52,706 bases of DNA from an uncultured Pelagibacteraceae bacterium (GCA_902571015.1 CACGAC010000008.1:1-52706), one strand, 5' to 3'. Counted from the stretch's first letter, positions 37,527 through 46,676 are shown. The notes: generated by a model not told the origin, from the sequence alone. Made by a program: numbers and translations.

Positions 37527-39770
37527 ATGTTAAACTTTTTAATAAAAATAACAGCAATATTTTTTTTATTTCTTGTATCTGCTAAATCTGAAATTCTAAA
37601 AAAATTTGAAATTTCAGGCAATAAAAGAATTTCAAATAATACAATTATTATCTTCTCTGAAATTAAACTTAATGAAGAAGTAACAAAATCTAAATTAGAT
37701 AAAGTAATTAAAAATCTTTATAAAACAAATTTTTTTAGAGACATCTCTTTAAATTTTGAAAATGAAACACTATTTCTAAAAGTTGAGGAAAATCCAATAA
37801 TAGAAAATTTAAAAATTGATGGCATCAAAAAACAATCCTTAGTTGATTTCATAAAAGACAAAATTCAACTTTCAGAAATGAAGTCTTTTGACCAAGAATT
37901 GCTTTCTGCTGATCTCGATTTAATAAGCAATATTTTAAAAACTAATGGGTATTATTTTACTAAAATATCAAGCGCTAAAAGTTTAAATAAGGAACTGAAC
38001 ACTGTTGATATAAAAATTAATATTGAATTAGGTGAAAAAGCAAAAATTAAAAAGATTGTTTTTCTTGGTGAAAAAATATTTAAAGATAAGAGATTGAAAG
38101 AAGTAATAGCTTCAGAAGAGCACAAATTTTGGAAATTTATCTCAAGGAATGTCTATGTTAATCAAGAATTGATCGACTTAGATACAAGATTATTAACAAA
38201 TTATTTTAAAGATAATGGTTATTTTAACGTAAAGGTTGAAAATTCATTTGTAGAATTTGATAAAAATTCAAATTTCAATTTAATTTTTAATATAACTCCA
38301 GGTAAAAAGTATTTTTTTAGAGATTTTAAATTAAATTTACCATCAAATTATGATGCTAACCAATTTAAATCTATTACTAAAAAGTTTCCAAAATTAAAAG
38401 GTAAAACTTATTCTCTTTTAAAGATTAACAAAATTTTGGATGATATTAATAATATTGCATTAACTAGACAGTATGAATTTATAAATGCATCTTTAATAGA
38501 AAATACTCAAGGTGATAAAATTGATTTTGAAATTAATATTACTGAGAGTGAAAAATTTTATATTGAAAAAATTAATATAAAGGGAAACTTTGCAACTTTA
38601 GAGGAAGTAGTAAGAAATAATCTGATCATTGATGAAGGAGACCCCTTTAACGAGATTTTATTCAATAAGTCTATTAATGATATTCAAAGCCTTGGCATAT
38701 TTAAAAAAGTAAGCACAGATATTAAAAAAGGATCAAATGACACATTTAAAGAAATTGACTTAAATATAGAGGAGAGACCAACGGGAGAAATTTCACTACA
38801 AGCAGGTTTTGGTACTGATGGTGAAACAATTGGTGGAGGTATAAGAGAAAATAATTTTTTAGGTAAAGGAATAAAATTAGACACAAATCTTGAGTTAACG
38901 GCTGAGTCAATTAAAGGTAGATTTATATATGCAAAACCAAACTTTAACTATACCGATAACACGTTATTTACCTCTTTAAAAAGTTCAACGTCAGATTTTT
39001 TAACAGATTCGGGTTACAAAACGTCAGAAATAGGTTTTTCATTAGGTACTAAATTTGAGCAATTTCAAAATATTTATTTGCGTCCTGAAATTGATTTTTT
39101 GATTGAAGATTTGGAAACCTCTAGCAAAGCATCAAATACACTTAAAAAACAAGAAGGTTCTTATACAGATTTATATTTCAATTATTCAATAAATCAGGAT
39201 TTAAGAGATAAAAGATATAATACAGAAAGTGGCTATGTAACTAAGTTTGCACAAGAATTACCAATAATTTCTGATAGCGCTGAATTATCTAATGCGTTTG
39301 AAGTTACAAAGTTTCAAAAATTATCAACACGATCAAACATGATTGGTAAAGTAAGTTTTTACGGCAAAACTATAACTGGGTTAAATGATGATGTAAGAAT
39401 ATCAAAAAGACTGAATATTCCATCATTTAGATTAAGAGGATTTGAAAAAGGAAAGGTTGGACCAATTGAAAACAATGATTACATAGGTGGAAATCACATA
39501 TCTACATTAAACTTATCTGCAACTTTACCGAATATATTTGAAGGATTAGAAAATCTTGATGTGGGAGTTTTTTTCGATGCTGCCAATGTTTGGGGTGTAG
39601 ATTATGATAGTGCTTTGGATGATAATAGTAAAATAAGATCCTCTACAGGAGTAGCTTTGAATTTAATGACACCTATTGGTCCATTAAGTTTTTCTTTTGC
39701 TAACCCTATATCTAAAGCATCCTCAGATAAAACTGAAACATTCAGATTTAATTTAGGAACTCAATTTTAA
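37527..39770 (+). CDS. bamA: Outer membrane protein assembly factor BamA
   Basis: This essential outer-membrane insertase has 747 residues. A signal peptide (about residues 1-20, ending SAKSE) precedes five POTRA repeats (about 24-350), seen as recurring beta-alpha-alpha-beta units with motifs such as FEISGNKRI and INIKGNFATLEEVVRN. A 16-strand beta-barrel follows, with the RLRGFEKGKVGP segment near 640 matching the conserved loop 6 (V)RGF motif. The protein ends in Phe, as BAM substrates do. It is followed by skp, with a one-base overlap. Confidence 0.96.
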   Translation: MLNFLIKITAIFFLFLVSAKSEILKKFEISGNKRISNNTIIIFSEIKLNEEVTKSKLDKVIKNLYKTNFFRDISLNFENETLFLKVEENPIIENLKIDGIKKQSLVDFIKDKIQLSEMKSFDQELLSADLDLISNILKTNGYYFTKISSAKSLNKELNTVDIKINIELGEKAKIKKIVFLGEKIFKDKRLKEVIASEEHKFWKFISRNVYVNQELIDLDTRLLTNYFKDNGYFNVKVENSFVEFDKNSNFNLIFNITPGKKYFFRDFKLNLPSNYDANQFKSITKKFPKLKGKTYSLLKINKILDDINNIALTRQYEFINASLIENTQGDKIDFEINITESEKFYIEKINIKGNFATLEEVVRNNLIIDEGDPFNEILFNKSINDIQSLGIFKKVSTDIKKGSNDTFKEIDLNIEERPTGEISLQAGFGTDGETIGGGIRENNFLGKGIKLDTNLELTAESIKGRFIYAKPNFNYTDNTLFTSLKSSTSDFLTDSGYKTSEIGFSLGTKFEQFQNIYLRPEIDFLIEDLETSSKASNTLKKQEGSYTDLYFNYSINQDLRDKRYNTESGYVTKFAQELPIISDSAELSNAFEVTKFQKLSTRSNMIGKVSFYGKTITGLNDDVRISKRLNIPSFRLRGFEKGKVGPIENNDYIGGNHISTLNLSATLPNIFEGLENLDVGVFFDAANVWGVDYDSALDDNSKIRSSTGVALNLMTPIGPLSFSFANPISKASSDKTETFRFNLGTQF

Positions 39771-40288
39771 TGAAATTTTTTTTTATAAAATCATTTTTTT
39801 TTTTTTTATTTACAGGATTAGCTATAGCTAATGAGAATATAAGATTTATAAATATAAATTATATAATCAATAATTCTGAAGTTGGTAAAAATTTGAACAA
39901 ATTAATTGAAGATAAAAATAAACAAATTCAAACTGAACTAAATAAAATTGGTGAAAATTTAGAAAAAGATAAAAATAAAATTGTTAACCAAAAAAACGTC
40001 CTTAAAAAAGAGGAATTTGATGAATTAGCTAAAAATTATGATGAGAAAGTTAAAAAATTTAATCAAACAAGAAAAACAAGAACAGCAGAATTTAATCAAT
40101 TTACAATAAATTCAAAAAAAAAAATTATTGATACATTAAATCCAATAATCACAAATTTTTTAAAAAAAGAGTCGATACAAATTTTACTTCAGAAAGACAA
40201 GATAATATTTGGGGATGAAAAACTTGATATTACAGAGGAAATACTAGATATATTTAATAAGAAACATAAAAAACTTAAATTTGAATAA
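39770..40288 (+). CDS. skp: OmpH/Skp family periplasmic chaperone
   Basis: Skp holds unfolded outer-membrane proteins for BamA. The 172-residue protein has a signal peptide (about 1-20, unusually phenylalanine-rich, ending GLAIA) and a long Lys/Glu/Asn-rich coiled-coil (about 45-115), the tentacle of the trimer. IRFININYIINNSEVGKNLNK is the typical beta-strand start. The signal peptide is encoded by runs of nine and 14 T bases. Length and position after bamA support the call. Confidence 0.88.
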   Translation: MKFFFIKSFFFFLFTGLAIANENIRFININYIINNSEVGKNLNKLIEDKNKQIQTELNKIGENLEKDKNKIVNQKNVLKKEEFDELAKNYDEKVKKFNQTRKTRTAEFNQFTINSKKKIIDTLNPIITNFLKKESIQILLQKDKIIFGDEKLDITEEILDIFNKKHKKLKFE

Positions 40289-40297
40289 TTTATTTTA

Positions 40298-40750
40298 ATG
40301 ATTAAAGACAAATTAACAAAAAAAGATATTATTAATTTACTTCCACATAGAGAACCAATGTTACTTATAGATGAATTGATAAATATTAAACATCTTCATT
40401 CTGCTACAGCAATAATGAATGTAAAAAAGAACGCTTTTTATGTTGATGGACATTTTCCAGGTAATCCTGTCTTACCAGGAGTTTTAATTGTTGAAGCTTT
40501 TGGTCAAGCAGCTGCTGCTCTCACCGCTCATGGTATTGATAAAAAAGAATACGATAATAAATTAGTTTTTTTAATGAATGTGGAAAAAGCAAGATTTAGA
40601 AACCCTGTAATACCAGATTGTAAACTTGAATTAAATATTGAGGCTATAAGATCTCACGGCAGGGTTTGGAAATACAAAGGTGAAGCCTTTGTAAATGGTA
40701 AAAAAATGTCAGATGCGCAATGGTCAGCCTCAATAGTTGATAGGAAATAA
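40298..40750 (+). CDS. fabZ: 3-hydroxyacyl-[acyl-carrier-protein] dehydratase
   Basis: This hot-dog-fold dehydratase for fatty acid synthesis has 150 residues. LLPHREPMLLID is the N-terminal signature. The catalytic dyad is H52 in DGHFPGNPVLPGV and E66 in LIVEAFGQAAA. It lies between skp and lpxD; the usual proteobacterial order is lpxD-fabZ-lpxA, so the two genes are swapped here. Confidence 0.96.
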   Translation: MIKDKLTKKDIINLLPHREPMLLIDELINIKHLHSATAIMNVKKNAFYVDGHFPGNPVLPGVLIVEAFGQAAAALTAHGIDKKEYDNKLVFLMNVEKARFRNPVIPDCKLELNIEAIRSHGRVWKYKGEAFVNGKKMSDAQWSASIVDRK

Positions 40751-40778
40751 TTAGCAATAAATCTTGATAAGCTTTTAA

Positions 40779-40803
40779 AATAAGTTTTGATATTAAACTT
40801 ATT
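40779..40803 (+). promoter_or_regulatory. Perfect inverted repeat directly before lpxD
   Basis: AATAAGTTT (40779-40787) and AAACTTATT (40795-40803) form a 9-bp perfect stem with a seven-base loop, ending one base before the lpxD ATG. It occupies the place where a ribosome-binding site would be. It could tune lpxD translation, attenuate the transcript or bind a protein. With only two G-C pairs the RNA hairpin is not very stable. Confidence 0.4.
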
Positions 40804-40804
40804 A

Positions 40805-41782
40805 ATGATTAATCCTTTTTTTAAAAATACTGGTCCTCATAATATAAATTTTTTGCTAAAGACAATTAAGCTAACAAACAACAATTTACCTGATGATAAA
40901 ATCACAGATATTAATGACCTTAATTCATCTGAAAAAAATGAGATAACATTCCTTCACTCAAAAAAATATACTGACCTGGCAAAAAAAACAAAAGCATCTT
41001 ATTGTTTAACATCTGAAAATTTCCAATCATTTTTACCAAATAACTGTAAGCCTATAATTACAGACAAAGTTTTACTGCATACCGCTCAAATTACAAAAAT
41101 TTTTTATCCAGATTCTATCACTGACGATTATGACAATACTGTCAAGGATATAAATGAGACAGTATTTAAGGATAAAGTTAAATTTGGAAAAAACGTTTTG
41201 ATTGGTGAAAATGTAAAAATTGGTGCAAATAGTTTAATTGGCCATAATTCTATTATAGAAAAAAATGTAAAGATAGGTGATAATTGCTCTATAGGATCAA
41301 ATGTAATTATTAGAAATTCATTAATTAAAAATAACGTTCACATTTTAGACGGTTGTGTGATTGGAAAAAAGGGTTTTGGTTTTTTTCCTGACAAAATCTC
41401 GAATTTTAGATATCCACAAATAGGCATTGTAATTATTGAGGATAACGTGGAAATAGGCTGCGGATCAACTATTGATAGAGGATCTCTTTCAAACACAATC
41501 ATTGGAAAAAATACATATTTAGATAATCAAATACATATAGCCCACAATGTTAAAATCGGTGAGAATTGCATTATTGCTGGACAAGTAGGTTTTGCTGGAA
41601 GTTCTACATTAGGCAATAATGTTATGATTGGAGGTCAGGCAGGTATTTCAGGACATCTTAAGATAGGTAGTAATGTCCAGATAGGTGGTGGTAGTGGAGT
41701 TATAAAGAGTATTCCTGATAATTCTAAAGTAATGGGTTATCCGGCAAAGGATTTAAAAAATTTTATTAGAGAGAATAAATGA
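40805..41782 (+). CDS. lpxD: UDP-3-O-acylglucosamine N-acyltransferase
   Basis: This enzyme performs the third acylation step of lipid A synthesis. I place the start at the ATG giving MINPFFKNTGPHNI, because the family begins this way; an in-frame TTG 18 bases upstream lies inside an inverted repeat and adds only MILNLL. The 325 residues comprise an N-terminal uridine-binding domain (to about 105) and hexapeptide repeats forming a left-handed beta-helix (about 110-300) with the catalytic histidine in NQIHIAHNVKIG. It overlaps lpxA by ATGA. Confidence 0.94.
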   Translation: MINPFFKNTGPHNINFLLKTIKLTNNNLPDDKITDINDLNSSEKNEITFLHSKKYTDLAKKTKASYCLTSENFQSFLPNNCKPIITDKVLLHTAQITKIFYPDSITDDYDNTVKDINETVFKDKVKFGKNVLIGENVKIGANSLIGHNSIIEKNVKIGDNCSIGSNVIIRNSLIKNNVHILDGCVIGKKGFGFFPDKISNFRYPQIGIVIIEDNVEIGCGSTIDRGSLSNTIIGKNTYLDNQIHIAHNVKIGENCIIAGQVGFAGSSTLGNNVMIGGQAGISGHLKIGSNVQIGGGSGVIKSIPDNSKVMGYPAKDLKNFIRENK

Positions 41783-42555
41783 TAGATAAAACAGCTATAA
41801 TAAATAAAAATGCCAATGTTCATTCAAGTGTTAAAGTTGGACCATATACTGTAATAGGTCCTAATGTAGAAATTGGAGAAAACACAGAAATTCAATCACA
41901 TGTAAGCATTACTGGAAACACTAAAATTGGAAAAGGCAATAAGATTTATCCGTTTGTTTCAATTAATGATCCTCAAGATTTAAAATATAATGGTGAAAAA
42001 ACAAGTTTGGTGATTGGAGATAATAATAAAATAAGAGAATATGTAACAATAAATCCTGGAACTATTGGTGGTGGAGGTAAGACTGTAATTGGAAATAATT
42101 GTTTATTTATGATTTCATCCCACATAGCTCATGATTGCCAGGTAGGTAACAATGTAATCATAGCAAACAATGTGCCTTTAGGAGGTCATGCTATTATCGA
42201 AGATAATGTAGTGATAGGCGGAAACTCTGCTGTTCAACAGTTCACAAGAATTGGTAAAATGGCAATGATTGGGGGAATGACAGGAGTATTGCACGATGTT
42301 ATTCCTTATGGTTTATCAACAGGGAATAGAAATTCATTACAAGGATTAAATTTAATAGGCTTAAGAAGAGCTAAGTTTGAAAATAAGAATATTTTAGGGT
42401 TAAGTGAGGCTTATAAGGAGATTTTTGCTACAAAAAATATCAATGAAAATATAAGCAAATTAAATGGTTCATTTCATGAAAATCCATTAGTAAAAGAGGT
42501 AATAGAATTTATTACTAAGGATAAAAAAAGATCTATTTGTACCCCATTTTCATAA
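41779..42555 (+). CDS. lpxA: UDP-N-acetylglucosamine acyltransferase
   Basis: This is the first enzyme of lipid A synthesis. The 258 residues are hexapeptide repeats in a left-handed beta-helix (about 1-190) followed by a helical C-terminal part. The catalytic base is H118 in SSHIAHDCQVG, and GGHAIIEDNVVIGGNSAVQQFTRIG and GLSTGNRNSLQGLNLIGLRR are LpxA-specific. It is translationally linked to lpxD and followed after one base by lpxI. Confidence 0.96.
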   Translation: MIDKTAIINKNANVHSSVKVGPYTVIGPNVEIGENTEIQSHVSITGNTKIGKGNKIYPFVSINDPQDLKYNGEKTSLVIGDNNKIREYVTINPGTIGGGGKTVIGNNCLFMISSHIAHDCQVGNNVIIANNVPLGGHAIIEDNVVIGGNSAVQQFTRIGKMAMIGGMTGVLHDVIPYGLSTGNRNSLQGLNLIGLRRAKFENKNILGLSEAYKEIFATKNINENISKLNGSFHENPLVKEVIEFITKDKKRSICTPFS

Positions 42556-42556
42556 G

Positions 42557-43351
42557 ATGATAGGACTAATTTTCGGTGATACAGAATTTCCAAATAAAAT
42601 ACTTAAAACAATAAAGAAAAGAAAAATAAAGTACTTAATAATAGATTTGTCAAAATCAAAGAAATTTAAAAAAGATAGTAACTCTTATTTAGTTTCTATA
42701 GGTCAATTTGGTAAAATAATTGATATTCTCAAGGAAAACAGCTGTAAAAAAGTTTTATTTGCTGGGAAAGTCAATAAGCCAAACTTTACTAAATTAAAGT
42801 TAGATTTGAAAGGAGTCTATTATATTCCAAGAATTATCAAAGCATCGAAGCTTGGTGATGCTGCAATTTTAAAAGAAATTATAAAAATATTAGCTCAAAA
42901 TAAAATAAAAACTGAAAATTCTCTTAAATTTAATCCAGAGCTTACTCTAAAAAAGGGAAATTATTCAAAAATTAAACCAAATAATAATGATCAATTAGAT
43001 ATTAAAAAAGGTATTAAAACACTTAATAATTTAAGAGAATATAATTACAGCCAAGCTGTAGTAGTCAGAAATAAAAAAATAATTTCAATAGAGGGAAAAG
43101 GTGGGACTAAAAAAATGCTTGAAAAAAGCAAAAGTAAAAAATTTCGAAACCATGGTGTTTTAGTTAAGTTTCCAAAAAAGAAACAGGATCTTAGAGTTGA
43201 TTTACCTACCATTGGCTTAAAAACGTTGAAACAAAGTAAGACAGCTGGATTAAAAGGCATTGTTGTAAAAGGTAAACAACATATATTTTTAGATAAAAAT
43301 AAATGTATTAGTTTTGCTAATAAAAATAAGATGTTTATCTCAGTGAAATGA
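42557..43351 (+). CDS. lpxI: UDP-2,3-diacylglucosamine pyrophosphatase LpxI
   Basis: LpxI hydrolyses UDP-2,3-diacylglucosamine to lipid X, replacing LpxH in alphaproteobacteria. The 264 residues show the DUF1009 layout: IGLIFGDTEFPNKIL at the start, GKVNKPNF near 72-79, and the C-terminal block VLVKFPKKKQDLRVDLPTIGLKTLKQS with AGLKGIVVKGK. An aspartate in the RVDLPTIG motif is the expected catalytic metal ligand. Its place between lpxA and lpxB fits the pathway. It overlaps lpxB by ATGA. Confidence 0.93.
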   Translation: MIGLIFGDTEFPNKILKTIKKRKIKYLIIDLSKSKKFKKDSNSYLVSIGQFGKIIDILKENSCKKVLFAGKVNKPNFTKLKLDLKGVYYIPRIIKASKLGDAAILKEIIKILAQNKIKTENSLKFNPELTLKKGNYSKIKPNNNDQLDIKKGIKTLNNLREYNYSQAVVVRNKKIISIEGKGGTKKMLEKSKSKKFRNHGVLVKFPKKKQDLRVDLPTIGLKTLKQSKTAGLKGIVVKGKQHIFLDKNKCISFANKNKMFISVK

Positions 43352-44481
43352 AAAAAATTTTCATATTAACTGGTGAACCTTCAGGAGATAAATTGGCATC
43401 AACTGTAATTACAAAGCTTCAACAGAGTCACTCAAATATAGAATATTTAAGCGTCGGGGGTTCTCATCTAAATAAACTTGGTATCAAATCAATATATGAT
43501 CTTAAAGAAATAACTTATATTGGTTTTACCAGTGTTATTCTAAATTTATTTAAAATCAGAAATAAAATTAACAAAACCGTAAATAAAATAATTGAATTTA
43601 ATCCTGATATTCTTTTTAGTGTAGATAGTCCAGATTTTACCTTAAGAGTTGCTGAAAAAGTAAAAAGTATAAATCCTAATATTAAAACAATACATTATGT
43701 TGCGCCACAAGTATGGGTATGGAGAGAGAGTAGGGTTAAGAATTTTAAAAAGTTTTTAGACCACGTTTTATTACTATTCAATTTTGAAAAAAAATACTTT
43801 GATAAAGAAAATATTAAAAATACTTTTGTTGGTCATCCATTACTTGAAAATAAAGAGAATGTTAAAACAGATCTATCAAATATGATTGATGACAATAAAA
43901 AAATTATATCTTTATTTGCTGGAAGCCGTACATCTGAAATCAATATTCTTTTACCAATTTTATTAGACTTCATTAAATTAATGAATGAAAAATTTAATAA
44001 ATATAATTATGTTTTTCATGCAACTGATCAAAATAAAAATTTAATAAAAAACGAGATAAAAAAAAAGAATTTTAGTAATGTTGAAGTCATATCTGACGAA
44101 AACATTAAATCTCAGATATTATCAAACTCTATATTTGCTGTAGCAAAATCTGGAACAGTTTCTTTGGAAATATGTAATTTAAAGATACCATCGATTATCA
44201 TCTATAAAATGAATTTTATAAATTTTTTAGTTGTAAAATTTTTAGTTAAAACAAAATTTGCAAATATAATTAACATTATAAATCAAAAAGAAGTTATTCC
44301 TGAATTAATTCAAAAAGAATGTAATGCAAAAGAAATTTTTAGATCTGTTGTTTATTTTTTAAAAAATCCAGATTTAATGAAAAAACAAATTAATGAAGTA
44401 AATAATACTTTAGATGAAATCAAGTCTAAAACTTCGTCATCTTTGGAAGCCTCTGTAATTTTACAGAAATATCTATATTAA
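43348..44481 (+). CDS. lpxB: Lipid-A-disaccharide synthase
   Basis: This GT19 glycosyltransferase condenses lipid X with UDP-2,3-diacylglucosamine. The 377 residues begin IFILTGEPSGDKLAS, the family N-terminal motif. SVDSPDFTLRVAEKVK, HYVAPQVWVWRESRVK, SLFAGSRTSEI and FAVAKSGTVSLEIC are further signatures along the protein. It ends the lipid A cluster, and no lipid A kinase gene follows in this window. Confidence 0.95.
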   Translation: MKKIFILTGEPSGDKLASTVITKLQQSHSNIEYLSVGGSHLNKLGIKSIYDLKEITYIGFTSVILNLFKIRNKINKTVNKIIEFNPDILFSVDSPDFTLRVAEKVKSINPNIKTIHYVAPQVWVWRESRVKNFKKFLDHVLLLFNFEKKYFDKENIKNTFVGHPLLENKENVKTDLSNMIDDNKKIISLFAGSRTSEINILLPILLDFIKLMNEKFNKYNYVFHATDQNKNLIKNEIKKKNFSNVEVISDENIKSQILSNSIFAVAKSGTVSLEICNLKIPSIIIYKMNFINFLVVKFLVKTKFANIINIINQKEVIPELIQKECNAKEIFRSVVYFLKNPDLMKKQINEVNNTLDEIKSKTSSSLEASVILQKYLY

Positions 44482-44486
44482 TTTCC

Positions 44487-44516
44487 TTGAAATAAAATTT
44501 TTTTTAAGTTTAATTA
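44487..44516 (+). promoter_or_regulatory. Weak candidate promoter before the lectin-autotransporter gene
   Basis: The 41-base gap after lpxB contains TTGAAA (44487-44492) and, 16 to 18 bases later, TTTAAT or TAATTA (44509-44516). A start from here would fall almost on the ATG, giving a very short or absent leader. The region is A/T-only apart from a few bases, so chance is likely. The gene may instead be read through from lpxB. Confidence 0.25.
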
Positions 44517-44522
44517 TTTTTT

Positions 44523-46676
44523 ATGAAGATGAGAAAACTTAAATTCTATCTAGTATATCTTTTTTTAATATTTTTTTTTAATTCAAACACTGTTTTTTCA
44601 GCAAGTTTTACTTTTCCTTCATCATTAACAACTAATACATCAGATTTTGTTCTACTATCTGAAACAGGTACCACTCCATCTGTTAGTGGTTTTTCAACCG
44701 ATGTACTTATTACGATAAGAGCCACCGCTGGGTTCGTGAAAATCACAACGGTCTCTGGACTTGAACAAATCAATGGATATTGTGGGTATACAGCAAACTC
44801 AAGCTCTGAACCTAGCAATTGTGCAGATGATAATAGATCTGAAATTGGTTTTGAGGGCACACAAAGTGAAGTAAATGCAGCATTAGCAACACTTTCTTTT
44901 AAAGGAGATGGAAGCACTTCTAGCGTTTCTATTACTGCTTCTGCAACACCTACTGGTGCTGCCTATAATTCTGAAAACGGTCATTATTATAGAGCTGTTT
45001 CTGCAACAGATATTAGATGGGATGATGCTAGAGCTGCAGCAAAAAGTGAAGCACAAAAATTTAATGGATTAACTGGTTACCTAGTAAATATTACAACTGC
45101 ACAGGAAAATGACTTTGTGGCAAATAAAGTTTCTGTAAATGCTTGGACTGGAGGATCTGATAGTGGAACTGAAAGAGTTTGGAGATGGATGGATGGGCCT
45201 GAAGCTGATCAAACTTATACTTGTCAAAATTTTGGTACTGGTGGAACAGGCGCTGAAGGTACAATCGACGGCGTCGTATGTACAGAACAAAGTTATTTAA
45301 ATTGGGATTTTGGAGAACCTAATCAATATAATGGAACAAATGAAGATTATATGCATGTGTATGGCACTGGAGATAAAAAAGGTAGCTGGAACGATTATGT
45401 TATAAATGACAATAAGGTTGATGCTTATATTATTGAGTATGGTGGTATGGGTGGAACTGCTACAGTCCAAGGCACAGCAACAATTTCAATAACATCTACA
45501 GAAGCAAGCGGCACATATACTGCTTTTGATGATAAAGAATTAGTTGGTATCGTAGAGGGACAATCAGAAGGTGCGAAAAGATTCATTTATAATTCAACTA
45601 ATGCTGTCTTGGAGAGAATAGAATGGCATAGAACGACAAAAAAAAATGATAATATTAAATTTGATGATGTTGGAATAAGTATAGATTTGGAAGAAAACAC
45701 ATATCCATACGCAAAATTATTAGACTTGTATCTTTTAAAGGGCAGCATCGAGAAGAAACAATTAATTTCTGAAAAAAATATTAACAAATTTATAAACGAA
45801 CTTCCTCTTTCCAATTATTTAAGAAATGAATTTGGATTGTTACCCCAAGAGTGGAAAATTTGGAGCTCTGGCTATTTTAAAAAAGGAAAAATTAAAGCTA
45901 GAGTTAATAAAAAAAAAGAAGATTATGACTCAAATGCCTTAACGATTGGTATGGATAAAATAATAGATGAAAATAAACTCGTTGGTTTTGCTTTAAGAAA
46001 AGAATATGAAGATAATGATATTGGTAAATCTGGCTCAGAAATAAAATCTAATTCAACTAGCATAACAGCTTATTCTAGTACATATCAAAGTCATTCTTTT
46101 TTTATTGATGGTCTAGTAGGTTATGGACGCATCAGTAATAGTCTTATTAGAATTGAGGAAGCTAATACTTCAAATTCATTGACAGGAAAAAGAGATATCA
46201 ATCAATTTTTTGGATCAATTAAATTTAATAAACTAACTAATAAGAATAAATTTACTTCATTGTTATTTGGAAGGGGTGATTTTGGTTTTTCATTTTTGGA
46301 AGGTTTTACGGAATCTGGAAATATACAAGCACTTAAATTTGAGGAACAAAAATTGCAACACAGATCTTTTTCTTTTGGTAGTCTTTTAAAATATAAAAAG
46401 AAAATTAATAGAGGTCATTTTTTACCATATGGAAGAGTGGAAGTTTTCGAAAATTTTTCTCCTCTTTCAAACGTAAATGCATGGTATGTATCTGACCTCA
46501 ATACAAAATATAATCATAAAATAAAAGAAAACTATGACAATTCTATTAAACTAGAAATAGGTTTTGATTTAAATCTTATTGATAGTTGGTATATATCTGC
46601 TTCTTTAAGAAGGCTATATAGAAATACTGGTAACTTAGAAAATGAACTTGCCATCAAAGCAAGTAAACCTTTTTAA
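44523..46676 (+). CDS. C-type lectin domain surface protein with autotransporter-like beta-barrel
   Basis: This 717-residue protein is predicted to reach the outer membrane. A signal peptide (about 1-27, hydrophobic core then FSA) is followed by a beta-rich segment (about 28-145) with a Cys pair and the motif FEGTQSEVNAALATLSFKG. A C-type lectin-like domain lies at about 150-300: GHYYRAVSATDIRWDDARAAA, GYLVNITTAQENDFV, EPN at 265-267 and WND at 289-291, the two Ca2+/sugar motifs, with EPN typical of mannose-type lectins. A linker (about 305-440) leads to a C-terminal region resembling an autotransporter beta-domain (about 445-717) that ends in Phe. ATGs at 44523 and 44529 are both possible. 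It follows the lipid A genes and converges on gltX. A role in adhesion or glycan binding is inferred. Confidence 0.75.
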   Translation: MKMRKLKFYLVYLFLIFFFNSNTVFSASFTFPSSLTTNTSDFVLLSETGTTPSVSGFSTDVLITIRATAGFVKITTVSGLEQINGYCGYTANSSSEPSNCADDNRSEIGFEGTQSEVNAALATLSFKGDGSTSSVSITASATPTGAAYNSENGHYYRAVSATDIRWDDARAAAKSEAQKFNGLTGYLVNITTAQENDFVANKVSVNAWTGGSDSGTERVWRWMDGPEADQTYTCQNFGTGGTGAEGTIDGVVCTEQSYLNWDFGEPNQYNGTNEDYMHVYGTGDKKGSWNDYVINDNKVDAYIIEYGGMGGTATVQGTATISITSTEASGTYTAFDDKELVGIVEGQSEGAKRFIYNSTNAVLERIEWHRTTKKNDNIKFDDVGISIDLEENTYPYAKLLDLYLLKGSIEKKQLISEKNINKFINELPLSNYLRNEFGLLPQEWKIWSSGYFKKGKIKARVNKKKEDYDSNALTIGMDKIIDENKLVGFALRKEYEDNDIGKSGSEIKSNSTSITAYSSTYQSHSFFIDGLVGYGRISNSLIRIEEANTSNSLTGKRDINQFFGSIKFNKLTNKNKFTSLLFGRGDFGFSFLEGFTESGNIQALKFEEQKLQHRSFSFGSLLKYKKKINRGHFLPYGRVEVFENFSPLSNVNAWYVSDLNTKYNHKIKENYDNSIKLEIGFDLNLIDSWYISASLRRLYRNTGNLENELAIKASKPF

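Noticed and set aside
40787..40804. Upstream TTG start for lpxD
   Set aside because: It adds six residues not seen in the family, lies in an inverted repeat, and the ATG at 40805 gives the typical LpxD N-terminus.
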